Under the pieces are notes generated by a model. It had not been told where the DNA came from. It searched no databases and worked only from the letters and a program-made list of their open reading frames with translations. A stretch of 64,000 bases of DNA from Macrotrachela quadricornifera (Eukaryota; Rotifera; Eurotatoria; Philodinida; Philodinidae), in NCBI GenBank assembly GCA_022393335.1, contig JAJEKB010021090.1, positions 1,308,039-1,372,038 on the forward strand, written 5' to 3'. Shown one piece after another: positions 12,708-23,467 of this stretch. Both the position numbers and the translations under genes were made by a program. How positions within the stretch are numbered: the first letter of the stretch is position 1; the number at the start of each line of letters is the position of its first letter.

Positions 12708-13935
12708 CCCAGGTGAAAGAAAACGCCATCGTAAGCGGTCTTAAACTGTAAAAAACGACGAAAAATGGTCACCCTGAGGCTATCGTTTATGGTGAATCAT
12801 AAAACGGCTTGAAAACGACGAAAAACTACAGTCGTTTTCTTCAGTTGTTTCCGTCTCATCTGAAACGACAGCCGTAAGAGCTACCGTTTTTCACCGTTAT
12901 CAAGCCGTATTTCGCCGTAATCCGTCAGCTCGTTTTACGGGCCGTTTCTTTCGCTAAACAACGGTGATCATTTTTCGTCCTATTTTCACCGTTTTACGAG
13001 CTCACGTAAAAAGGCCCGTAACGATGTCGTTTTTTGCCGTTTTGCACCGTTTAAGGTCGTTTTCTTTCACATCGGTAATCTGTTGCCTTTTGTCAAAAAA
13101 ATATTTTTTTGGTCTATATATATATATGAACAGTAACTTATTTTAAATGCAATGATTATTTTAAATATAATGATTATTTTTAAAAAAGTAATTATTTTGA
13201 ATTTAATGATTATTTTTAAAAAAAATAATTATTTTAAATACAACGATTTTTTTTAACTAGTTTAGCCCAACACCAATACAAATGGTAAGTTATTTTAGAT
13301 AAAACGATTCTTTTTTATTTAGACTGGTCCAATACCAATATAAACGGTAAGTGATTTTAAATAAAATAGTAATTTTTTTTTATTTAGGTTGGTCCAATAC
13401 CAATATGAATGGTAAGTTATTTTAAATAAAATGATTATTTTTTTACTTAGAATTGCAATTTCATCCCCAAAATTGACGATTAGTCACCGATGTTTGTCCG
13501 ATTTTGATGGCATGGGTACCACAGTAGAGAATTGTAAATACGATAGTATACTGTGACCGTGCATCGTTGGATTTCGTCGTATACAATCATATATGAGCAT
13601 CGTAATGCTCGTCTTAAATAGTTATGATAGAGTTGACGAAATGAAAGCTACTAGTACCTGATGTAAAACGTCAAAAAAAAACGGCGCGTTTCAGGCATAA
13701 AACGGCAGAAAAACGGCATCGATACGGTTCATGGTTATTCATCGGAAACGACCTGAAACGGCGCCGTTTCCGTTCCGGCGAAACTACATATACAAATCTG
13801 GGTTAACGGATTACGATGTTAAACGGCGAAAAACGACATTCGTTCATGGCTGTTTCCTGCATGATTTTAGCTGTTTTTTGGTCGTTTCATGCCTCATACG
13901 GCGCCGGAAACGGCGCTCGGAATCATCGACCTGGG
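12708..13935 (+). mobile_element. Composite element: CCCAGGT inverted ends, AAACGG blocks, intron-like array
   Basis: It begins CCCAGGTGAAAG at 12708 and ends ACCTGGG at 13935, so the outermost seven bases are inverted repeats. The left block (to about 13076) and right block (from about 13656) are dense in AAACGG and CCGTTTT words and partly self-complementary. Between them lies a tandem array (separate entry). A related left block plus array occurs at 62918-64000 in this window. No transposase frame is present, so it would be non-autonomous. No convincing target-site duplication is visible. Treating the two blocks and the array as one unit is inferred from the matching terminal word and from the second copy. 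Confidence 0.5.
13113..13450 (+). repeat. Tandem array of mini-exon-like units with intron-like spacers
   Basis: Units at 13266-13284, 13323-13346 and 13388-13411 each begin directly after (T)TTAG and end directly before GTAAGT. The last two read GGTCCAATACCAATAT plus a few bases. The spacers are about 40 nt, start GTAAGT and end TTATTTAG or TTACTTAG, the form of a minimal spliceosomal intron. A more degraded unit with GTAACT precedes them at about 13112-13133. The period is 62-65 nt. Confidence 0.6.
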
Positions 13936-14310
13936 TCTCGTTTCATTTCTAGTTTCGATGCATATCTAGTAAGCATGAGCTCTTTGTTGTGAATGGCTCA
14001 ATGAAAAATATAATTTTTATAAAAATTTCTTCGCAATCATAAATTTGAAAGATTTTGTAGAAGGAATGTTTTAGCTGAAAAAAGCTTGTTTTTCATTTTA
14101 ATTAAGACCACTCTCTCGAAAAAAGTCAATTTTTGTCAGAAAAATGAAAACTGAGATAGATACATGAGAAGATAGCCCCTCTTCAGATCTTTCAGAATTG
14201 ATATGAGTTTTTATTCAACAATTCTTTTTCATCTAGAAATTTTGATGATTTTTATCGTGTTCTATTCGAAAAACAGGTGTTTCTCGCTTTTTCTCGATTT
14301 TTAGTTTCTT

Positions 14311-14636
14311 GATTTTGTATCCAAAAATTTTCTGCCCGAAATCATTTAATATATTAAAATTTCTTTTTGTTGGAAAGAGCGTATCAAAATGCAGAACATG
14401 TCGTTGTTCTTTTCTTAAATTTGGTTTACTTTTCTTATAAATACAAACACGTATGTTTATAAAAAAAACATTTTTAGAGGATTTTTTACATCTTCAACTT
14501 CTTAGCGATCTCATCCAGGTAAAAAACAAGAGTTTAGGAAAAAGAATAACGACATGTTCTGCATCTTGCCACGCTCCTTCCTAGAAAAAAAATCATATCA
14601 AATTATTCGGAACAGAGAACTTTTGAATACAAAATC
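14311..14636. repeat. Foldback element
   Basis: Left arm from GATTTTGTAT (14311) and right arm ending ATACAAAATC (14636). Inner matches include ATGCAGAACATGTCGTT against AACGACATGTTCTGCAT. The arms are about 120 bp and diverged, with no coding content. Confidence 0.65.
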
Positions 14637-15024
14637 AACCGTTTTTCACCATTGTTGGGTTAATATCTGTATACATAACATGATATTGAGCTGAAAATTT
14701 TACCACAGCTTCTTCATTATAGTCCCAACATACCGTAAAATTTCAGCTCATTTGGATGATCCTAAGTCTAAATTTGGTTTTGAAGATTGAGAGGCATGTC
14801 CTTTACGGATGTTATTTTCAAAGCTTTTGAAGGTACTGTAAAGCCATCCGGTATTTAAAAATAATTCAATATCGTTGCACAAAATTTCAAAGGTACAATA
14901 GTGTACGTTTATTTAAGTTATATATATTTAGTCGGAAAAACAGTGGAGTTTAATGTTAATGAAACTGTAAGGTATGTGCATGGATATATATTAAATTATC
15001 AAGTACAAAAGAAAAACTGAACTA

Positions 15025-16906
15025 CTTAAGGCAATCCAAAAGTAATGAGTCTGATGCCATTTTTTCATAAAGATCGCTTGAAAAATCTTTTCTTTTTTAT
15101 GGTTAGATAGAGCGTCTCTCGCTCCATTTTTCTATGCTATTTGTTCGCTATTGAATTGATATCATAATAATAAAATTCTGATAAGAACTATTTTTTGTTG
15201 TAAAGTAGCTGGTAGCATTAAATTACAAGTTATGAGACATTTTTGCATTTCATTTTATTATCACTTAATACGTTGTATTAAAAAACAAATTATACCACAC
15301 GATGCAGCGTGAAAAGTTCTACAACTTAGAAAGGCTCCTTCATTTTACAGTTGTATTTTTTTACTTTCAAAATGGATAAATCTGTGAACGGCCAATTTTT
15401 CTACGTTGCAAAAAAGAGCTATTTTTACTTAAAGAAGAGTCCTTTCTTTTCTTATCGCATTGTTTTATTACCTGATATGTTTCATTAGAAAAAATAAGGT
15501 ACAATACAAGGGACAGCTTGAAGAGTTCTACAATTTACAAAGAACAATTATAAAAGCATGCGATAGAAAACGAATTTATCTTTTAGCAAAAAACAATCTT
15601 GTTTTCACAACGTCGAAATACTGCCACTGAGAGGTCTATCAGTTTTGAAAACAAACAGCGCAACTACAAAATAAGCGGTCCTATATAAATTGTAGAGCTT
15701 CGTATGCTGCATCTTGTGGTATATTTTGTTTTTTAATACGACCCACCACTGATGATAAAATGAAATGCAAAAATATTTCTTTTTTCAATGTCACACTCAT
15801 CATGATCGAACCGCTACCAGCTAGTTTGCAATAAAAACAATTCTTATCGAAATTTTACCATTAAGATATCAATTGAATAGCATATATAAATAGAACGAAA
15901 GACGTTCTATCTATATATATAAAGAAGAAAGTTTGTCTGTCTGGCTGTCTGTTCGTTATGCATTCAGTCCCTACACGAGCTAGCATCACTAAACTTTTCA
16001 TGGTGTCTTTCCAGGTCCAGAGGAAGGTCATAACGGGGTCACCCACCGAGGGTGTGGGTGTGGGGTGAGGTCTCACAGAGATAGTGCTGTATTAGCTAAC
16101 ATTACCAAACTTTCCATGGTGCTCCTCTGAGTTCAGAGGTATTTGTAAGGAGTGCTGTTACCATTATTAGGAGTAGGGAGGAGGCGTCTGGGTGAAATTT
16201 CACTGAAGTTCTATCGCAATGAACTTTGCGTTAATTTTCCAGAAATTTCGCGAATCTGTTATGATTCTAAGATTAATCGTTTTTTATCGAGAATTCTTTG
16301 GTTTCAATTTGAAAATCGGATGTTTCTAATCTATATATAGAAAGGAGAAAGTTTGTCTGTTTTTTATGCATTTGAACATCGTACGAGTTGGGGGTGCCAA
16401 ACTTTTCATGACATACTCTTAGGTCCCGAGGTAGGTCGAAATGGATCAGGACGACTGGCGAGAGGATTGGGCTGAAATTTCACAACAGGGTATGATACAT
16501 TACAATTTTTCCCAGTTTTTCAAAAACTTCGGAAAATTTGCTGCCATTGTTAGAATATTCACCTGTTAGTGTTACTTTTTTGGCACTGAGTATTGATATA
16601 AATTATGAAAATACGTATGAGTTAAGAGAAAGACTGTTACGCCCCCACACTATTTGCTGAATTATCCGATTTCAAAAATGAATATAAATATATGCACGGC
16701 GGGATATGAAGTAATAATAGATGAAAAGTCTTACTCAAGTCTTCTATACATCTTCTATCGTTTTCTGACATGATAAGTTTCCAGTAGGGAGATTTCCCGA
16801 GCAACGTCGGGTACCACCGCTAGTCTAATCATAAAAAAGAAAATTTTTTTCAAGCGGTTTATGCGAAAATATGATATTAGGCTCACTAGTTTTGGTTTGC
16901 CTTAAG
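15025..16906. mobile_element. Long-TIR transposon (non-autonomous), carrying a Helitron
   Basis: It starts CTTAAGGCAATCCAAAAGTA and ends TTTTGGTTTGCCTTAAG, and the two halves are reverse complements through several hundred bases. A related element at 27749-28431 shares the internal words, such as GATAGAGCGTCT, the TTGTTG run and the GATAAAATG segment. No transposase frame. Its right arm is split by a Helitron at 15910-16823. The right end lies 8 bp from the stop codon of the PARP-like gene. Confidence 0.7.
15910..16823 (+). mobile_element. Non-autonomous Helitron nested in the TIR transposon
   Basis: The 5' end is TCTATATATATAAAGAAG. The 3' end has the hairpin CCCGAGCAACGTCGGG (16796-16811) followed by CTAG at 16820-16823. 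It sits between an A (15909) and a T (16824), the Helitron target preference. The flanks TTCTA and TCTAATCATAAAA join to match the intact opposite arm of the host transposon (TCTAACCATAAAA in complement), so the empty site can be read in the same locus. A second 5'-like end at 16331 (TCTATATATAGAAAG) suggests an older nested or duplicated 5' terminus. No Rep/helicase frame. Confidence 0.8.
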
Positions 16907-16914
16907 TATCATGA

Positions 16915-19149
16915 TCAATCGATTTTTGTTAATTCTTTTGTAAAAAATGAACTACAAACGTATTTGACGATAATAATTTTATGTGGTGATTCGATGCGAC
17001 ATTCTATTTCGCCATGAAACCTTTCTTGAGCACTTATTATATCACCCCAGTTCATAATTATTATGCTACCATTGATTGTGCCAACGCCAACATGCGATCG
17101 TCTATTTGCTTCATTAATTCCTAACCAATACATTTTACTATCGTCGATACTGACTACATATTTTGTTCCATCGTTGCCTTTCCAGCAACCATTCATATCA
17201 TTATTTTGTCTTGCCCATTTCATATTTGTATCAATTTCAAATTTACCTAAATATTCGTCTGATATTTTACGGAAATCTGTACCAGCAAATATATTGTCAC
17301 TACCATCTGCTTTTATCATAGTTTTACAATCTGCTGATATATCTAGTATTAATTTACCAAAATATCTATTACGACCAAGAGGTAAGTCACCCCATGGCAG
17401 TGTTAATTTGTGATCACTTTCATTTATAGTACCATAACCAACATTAGCAAAATCCCAAGATGCTTTATTCCGTCGTCCAAACCAAAATACTTTTTCGCAG
17501 AATTGGCCTATGAAATATGTACCAGCGTCTTGTATATTACGCCCTTTGTCATCACATGACCACACGCCAGTTAAATTATCAGTATTATTTTGAATCATGT
17601 TTTTCAACAATATACCATAAGGACGAACGCCATTGATCTTGAAAACACGTATTTCCTTTGCCAAAGGATCATAAGGCTCAGGTGTCCAAGTCCATTTGTG
17701 TTCAGTAAATGTGTTTGGATTGAAACGACATTGGAACACAACTTTATACTGTTCTTCTGCAATTGACATACCCGGAGGCATTTTAACAGTAAAATTTTGA
17801 GCGTATCTGTTTGCATCGGCACCTTTGTTACAATGTGTAGCAAGGTAGATTCCTTTTTCATACTCTGAACCATATTTTTGAACAAGGTGAGCTTTGTATG
17901 CATCTACGCCGGCTTCTTTCAATCCTTGTTTCATAATAGATGACACAGCTTCTTTTTTGGTACCGTGATAAGCGACAGGCCATTCGCCAGGACTGTTATT
18001 CATACCCAACCAACTCATATCACCAGAATACTTATCTATAACCTTCAACGCATGTCGATACCAACCGATTGGACGATAATATGGATGATTGCCCCGTTTC
18101 TGAACTGAATCACTGACAGGCCAATAACGATAGTCTCGATCATACTTTGGTTCAAAATCGCTTGGCTGTAGCTCCAATGTAGTAGGTATCTGCTTCCATT
18201 GGATAGGATAATCAGCTGGAACAGTTTTCGAAAGCACCAGTAAGTCAACAGAAAATGGTTTTTTAGCTTCCTCTATGAATTTCTTAGCAAGATCTTGAGT
18301 ATATTTGTAATCTGGTGTTGTAAATCCCCACTTTATCGTTAAACTACCACATGTAAGTTCAAAGACTCTTATATACTCAGGTGGACACTCAAACTTCTTA
18401 GCAATATCATTGATGAAGCAGATAATAAATTCGTTGGTCTTCTCTTCATTTAATGTGACCTCCTCATAAGACAAGCTAAGTGTTAAGTTAAATGTGGCCG
18501 TGGACAGAGGTCCATCTTCATCAACGCTGAGCAACGATAAGGTTGACAGATTGAATACGCCACATGCAGCACGATAAATATTGTCTTCGTATTTAATCAG
18601 TTTGCTTGTAAAACTTGCTTTCATTCCTTTAGCTTGAGCGAGCATATTAAGTATTACAATAAGTGTCTCATTTGAGCTCACACTCGGTCTGAATGGCTCA
18701 GCAACAAAATCGATACATTTGTTGTACTCTCCGTCTCGTACCATTCGGTATTTGGCTAGCGTATCAAATGTTTGACGCAGTTCGATATTGCTTGTAGCGC
18801 TCATTGTTGATGGGTAACGAACTGAATGTGTAATTTCGGTTTCTTCGAACCATACAGGAGTGACAGATACTTTGATACCAGTCGCAGTGCTTTTCATTGT
18901 CGAAACTCTAGGAATGCTATGTGTAACACTTTGCATAAGTCCACTTCGAGGATGTGGCGCAAACGGACGCAACTCGACCTGACGAACTTGCAACAAATGA
19001 TTATCAATTAGATGCCATTCTTTGTTCAGCTCATCAAGAGAAGCTTGTGCCATCACTGATGAGATTGTAATCATGTAGAAATGGAGACATACGAATATGT
19101 TTGTTGCTGATATTGGATAATTAGACGATCTCGTTGGCAGAGAGGACAT
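16915..19149 (-). CDS. Secreted PARP/ADP-ribosyltransferase-fold protein with two beta-barrel-like repeats
   Basis: Starting at ATG 19149 it is 744 residues. Residues 1-36 look like a signal peptide (hydrophobic FVCLHFYMITISSVMA). Residues about 355-515 hold a PARP-like fold: WPVAYHGT with His-395, GIYLAT with Tyr-435, YKVVFQCRFNP, and IRPYG-like VRPYGILLK. His and Tyr match the first two positions of the PARP H-Y-E triad; the third residue is not clear. Two C-terminal repeats (about 526-625 and 645-730) share G.W.C/.G.., Y.I, .FWFG or MYWLG, VG.GTI, and W.D, a beta-rich module often found in invertebrate and bacterial secreted proteins. The middle (about 240-310) resembles a SEA-like alpha/beta unit, weakly. 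A splice acceptor directly precedes the frame at 19156. An upstream exon ending ATG|GTGAGT at 20043 would also join in frame and add three residues. Catalysis is unproven. Confidence 0.75.
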   Translation of the reverse strand: MSSLPTRSSNYPISATNIFVCLHFYMITISSVMAQASLDELNKEWHLIDNHLLQVRQVELRPFAPHPRSGLMQSVTHSIPRVSTMKSTATGIKVSVTPVWFEETEITHSVRYPSTMSATSNIELRQTFDTLAKYRMVRDGEYNKCIDFVAEPFRPSVSSNETLIVILNMLAQAKGMKASFTSKLIKYEDNIYRAACGVFNLSTLSLLSVDEDGPLSTATFNLTLSLSYEEVTLNEEKTNEFIICFINDIAKKFECPPEYIRVFELTCGSLTIKWGFTTPDYKYTQDLAKKFIEEAKKPFSVDLLVLSKTVPADYPIQWKQIPTTLELQPSDFEPKYDRDYRYWPVSDSVQKRGNHPYYRPIGWYRHALKVIDKYSGDMSWLGMNNSPGEWPVAYHGTKKEAVSSIMKQGLKEAGVDAYKAHLVQKYGSEYEKGIYLATHCNKGADANRYAQNFTVKMPPGMSIAEEQYKVVFQCRFNPNTFTEHKWTWTPEPYDPLAKEIRVFKINGVRPYGILLKNMIQNNTDNLTGVWSCDDKGRNIQDAGTYFIGQFCEKVFWFGRRNKASWDFANVGYGTINESDHKLTLPWGDLPLGRNRYFGKLILDISADCKTMIKADGSDNIFAGTDFRKISDEYLGKFEIDTNMKWARQNNDMNGCWKGNDGTKYVVSIDDSKMYWLGINEANRRSHVGVGTINGSIIIMNWGDIISAQERFHGEIECRIESPHKIIIVKYVCSSFFTKELTKID

Positions 19150-21946
19150 ATCCACCTGTAGAATATAAATATATTTATTTGATATTAATGTCTCTCTTTG
19201 TTAACAGAGAGTGTATGCTATGATTTTTATCGAATATCTCGAGATATTTGTTATTCTTCAGTTTTTTTGAAATTTAAAACAAGAATTATTACCTTGTCCT
19301 ATAGAGGATAAATCGTAAATGCTGATTCGATTTTTATAATAAATATTTTTATAATGTAATATACAACTGTATATTTGTCTCTAGGTAAACGAAATGCAAT
19401 AATAAACACATTCTACAAATTAACTATCGATTGACTGTACTAGCTCACATACTACGAAAGTTATACGTTGACAAATATCTTTCACAAAGCATAACAGTTA
19501 GCCGAAAATTGTCTCAATACTTTCGCTCTGATTTTCGTTTTTTAGATTTCATAGAACAAATTCTGCTTTTTTTTAAATAGAGATACTGTCAAACTATCTA
19601 CAAAACCATATTTGAACTTTTATTTCAGAATTTTAATCAAGATAACTGAGCAAACTATATGCGAGACAAAAAAACTAACAACTCCATAAATTTAGTATTG
19701 TTTTTGACTCAAACCTTTACTTTTTCTATTAAGTCTGCAACACAGTCTGTACAATTGAGAACTTGCTCGAGTTTCCTATATTTGAATGTACTTTTTCTAG
19801 CGAATTATAAAAGAAACTTTTTTGAGAAAAGATGCTGTGTTTGAGATTCACATTTTGAAAATAAGTCGAAGATTGATAGCTTTGTGTTCGGTAATGTACT
19901 CGAGAAGAAATAGAAACGTGATCGACGCTTTAATTTTGCAGCTGGTTTGAAAAGAGTAATAATTTCTGTTAAAAGCAAAATAGATGCGATAGGAAAACCT
20001 TTTGTTTTGATAAAGTTTTGGAACTTTCATTAAAAAACTCACCATCAGAATGAAGTTCGTAGTTATTTGGAACTTTTATCGAGTACATTTCTGAGCTTAT
20101 AGATATCTTACTACACGAACTAGCGCGACCAATCATTTTTCATTTTATATAACATCTTTCACTACATCTTTTCTTCATTGAAACGAATTCACAGCTTTAT
20201 ACTTCACAATAAAAAAACAAATTGTCCTACAAATCGAATCAGTACTTGTAGCGCACCATTTATAAGAAGAGTCTAATGTGAACATACAAAAGAATATTCA
20301 AAACTGGTCGCTATAGTAATGATCGATCCAAATGTTCATTCAAAAATGCAAAATAGAGCTTATATCAGGAAGAATTTCATAGTTCAGAACTAACTTCACG
20401 AGAGTATTTATGATAGAGAAACCCATTACCAGCAAAAATTGCTTGATGATAAATCCAAATGCTTACTATGAAGTTTTTACTGTGTTCTATGAAAGATCAC
20501 ACAAAACCACCGTAAACATCAATACTGCTCGTATGAAATCAATTCGTTAAAGATCTGTCTCAATCCTTCATCTGCTAATATAGAAACTTCAAAAATTTTC
20601 ATGTCTGAAGATCAATGATCCTTAAACCCTTCGGTTTCTAGTCAAAATTATTTCATCTAACGTAAGAGTGCGAAAACACGCTGAAATGACAGAAGACTTC
20701 AATAGAAATAAAACAAAGATCTCGGTAAAAAATAGGTGCCACAGATGCTATAAAAAAAAAAGTATTTAGCACCTTTATACGAAAGATATATTTTTCATTA
20801 AAATCATTAGTGTTTATGTATAAGCGTTTTCTTCTTTTCCTAGAAGCATTGCAATGAAATTAGAACCTATTTTTGGATTTCTATCTGACAATGATAAGTG
20901 AACCTTGATCAAAACATAAACAAACAAAAGATAACTGAGTTTTATGAATTTATTCAAGCAGATTTAGGTTTAACTTTTTTAAATTTAATTATAGTCTCAT
21001 ATTACCAGTTCAAATGTATCAATAATACCAAAACGACTAAAGTAGTCGAACAGAACTTGTTCTGTCAATGTAGCCGGCTTTGGGCCAACAAAGATTTTCT
21101 TCGGGAAAGTATTAGCCATTGCTGTTGAATAATATGCAGTTTGAAGACGACGAAAATAATATATAGACGTGCAGTAGGCAACCTTGCCTGTAGAAAATGA
21201 AGTGAATGAGATTTACCAGTTTCTCTTACATGTGCGTCGAAATAATTTTGAAATAAAAAGAACATATTTACATTATTTCTCAGCCATGCGTTTAAACATC
21301 AAGAAACCTTGACAACATGAAAAGCAAAAAATATTACTTTCGAATTTTCTTTTGTACCAAAGAAGATTCAGCAAAATTATCAATATCATGAATGAGGTCT
21401 GTTTGTAATCTGTGTGTTTTTACTACATAAGAAGTTTGCAAAAGTATCATTAAACATATTATTCTATGAATAATATATCTATTGTTAGGTCTTTTCGTAT
21501 ATGTGCATACAACACAAAAAAAAAGAAAAGCTAATCTTACCTGACGATGAATAATGAAATTAGAAAGTTTATTTATGTAAATAAATCAACAAAAAGACAA
21601 AGAAATACACTAAAGGAGGTGGAAGATATATAGATAGATAGACGTAAAGAATAAGTGCTTCTTAGTAGATCGAAAAAAAAACTAATGAACTGAACAGGAA
21701 TGGAATATGCACTAGGGTACGAAAAATGGGAAGAAGTATAAAGGGAGAAAAAGAAGAACAGAGCGAAAAGAACTTAATATATCAGAAATTTCTAAGATAT
21801 CAGGGAGGAGTGGGCATTTAAATGCTTCACCATGATCAGTGTTCAAGTAGGCTGGCGATAATCCAGTGTCATCTGTTACCGCTAACATCTATATCGAGAA
21901 AAAACGTGAAATATTTAAAATTAACTCTTTGAATCTCGGCGACGCA
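19150..21946. other. Upstream region of the PARP-like gene; no further gene seen
   Basis: The likely 5' intron (19156-20042) occupies the first part. The rest is AT-rich with short frames on both strands and no recognisable motif. Confidence 0.4.
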
Positions 21947-22527
21947 TATATCTCCCTGTCGGAAATAAACGGTACAGTCCATTTTCGATCGATAGTTACC
22001 TAAATGATGGATATTAGAGTTCAAATTTATATCATATATAGTACATTGAAGGATGCAAATGTACATCATATCATCAGTCTTGTACTTAAATACCTTCGTA
22101 ATAAATTAGGCAATATCTTCTATTTGATTTTATGCCGTTCTAAAGATGCAAGGTTTCATCCAAATGTTTTAGATTTTTTCTTTAATTATCAATAATATTC
22201 TATTTTATTTGAGCAATAGTTCCATGAATTTTACTAAACAAATTTTTATACAATGAGAGGAATAGATGTCGTTTCTGTCAAGTGATAATCAAAGAAAAAA
22301 TCTAAAAGATTTGGATGAAACCTTGCATCTTTACAACGGCATAAAATCAAATAGAAGTTATTGCCTAATTTATTACGAAGGTATTAGAGTTCAAGACTGA
22401 TGATATGATGTACATTTGCATCCTTCAATATACTATATATGATATAAATTTGAACTCTAATATCCATCATTTAGGTAACTATCGGTCGAAAATGGACTGT
22501 ACCGTTTATTTCCGACAGGGAGATATA
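21947..22527. repeat. Large foldback element
   Basis: Arms of about 243 bp, 21947-22190 and 22284-22527, are near-identical reverse complements. Outer word TATATCTCCCTGTCGGAAAT against ATTTCCGACAGGGAGATATA; inner word CATCCAAATG/TTTAGATTTTTTC against its complement. The loop is about 93 bp. The low divergence suggests recent origin or arm-to-arm gene conversion. No coding capacity. Confidence 0.85.
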
Positions 22528-23467
22528 GGCCCGAATGCAGTTATTTGACAAAGCTGCTTCTAGTATATTCTTTAATTATTTCGAATATCTTTTTATCGTT
22601 TATCAGATGATGTCAAATAAGTGCAATCTTCTTTCTTCTTTCCTTTTTACTTATTAGTATTAAACATTTATATTCTACGCACTTTTTTTCGTTCCGTATG
22701 ACATATTTCTCATTCTAGCACATTCCAGTACAATCACTTCTCTTTTATCTTTTGTTTGTATTTATTACTTCTTGTTCTTTCTAGTGCTTTGTGATTGATT
22801 TCTCTCTTTCCATAAAGTTCTAGTTAGCCCGATCCTACCTAGAAAATCTGATCAGTTCCTTCCGTTTTTATACGGTACCGTATATACACCCATTGTTCGA
22901 ATAGTAAAAGACAAGAGTAAGAACGAAGCAAATATATATTTCTTTGAATACTAATTGTATAGTTCAATGACAATTTCAAGAAGAAGAGTTTGACTGTACA
23001 AGAAATTGAGGAATCTATGAATGACTCTCAATCCAATTTATCGTCAGAAAATAAACTTCTAACGGCCTTTGATTGCATATGTATTGATTTTGGTAATGAA
23101 GATTGTTCTATTGAAACATCGGTGACATTGTATAATGTTCGCTCTAACAATGTCACAGCTTGTTGGTGAACTCAGTTTACAAATAATTAAAAAATTTTTA
23201 ACTTTCGCAAAAGAAAAGCTGGAACTCAAAAGGTTAAAAGGATAAATGGCATTTATCAAAAAAAAACAACGTACATTATGATAGTTCATTTAGTTAAAAA
23301 TGACTTAAATAAAATGTTCGTAGCATTTTCTGTCAGTCATATATCATTTATATTAGAATATTTTCATTTTATTTCTAAAGTATGGATAAGAATAGATGTG
23401 ATTGATTAATTATTTATCATAAAACAAGAGATAATTTTCCGACAATAACAAACTGTTTATCTTTTTC
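22528..23467. other. 3' flank of the receptor gene; no gene seen
   Basis: AT-rich, only short frames. Nothing identifiable. Confidence 0.4.

Noticed and set aside
17063..18248. Frames on both strands inside the PARP-like gene
   Set aside because: Shadows of the 744-residue frame, with no motifs of their own.
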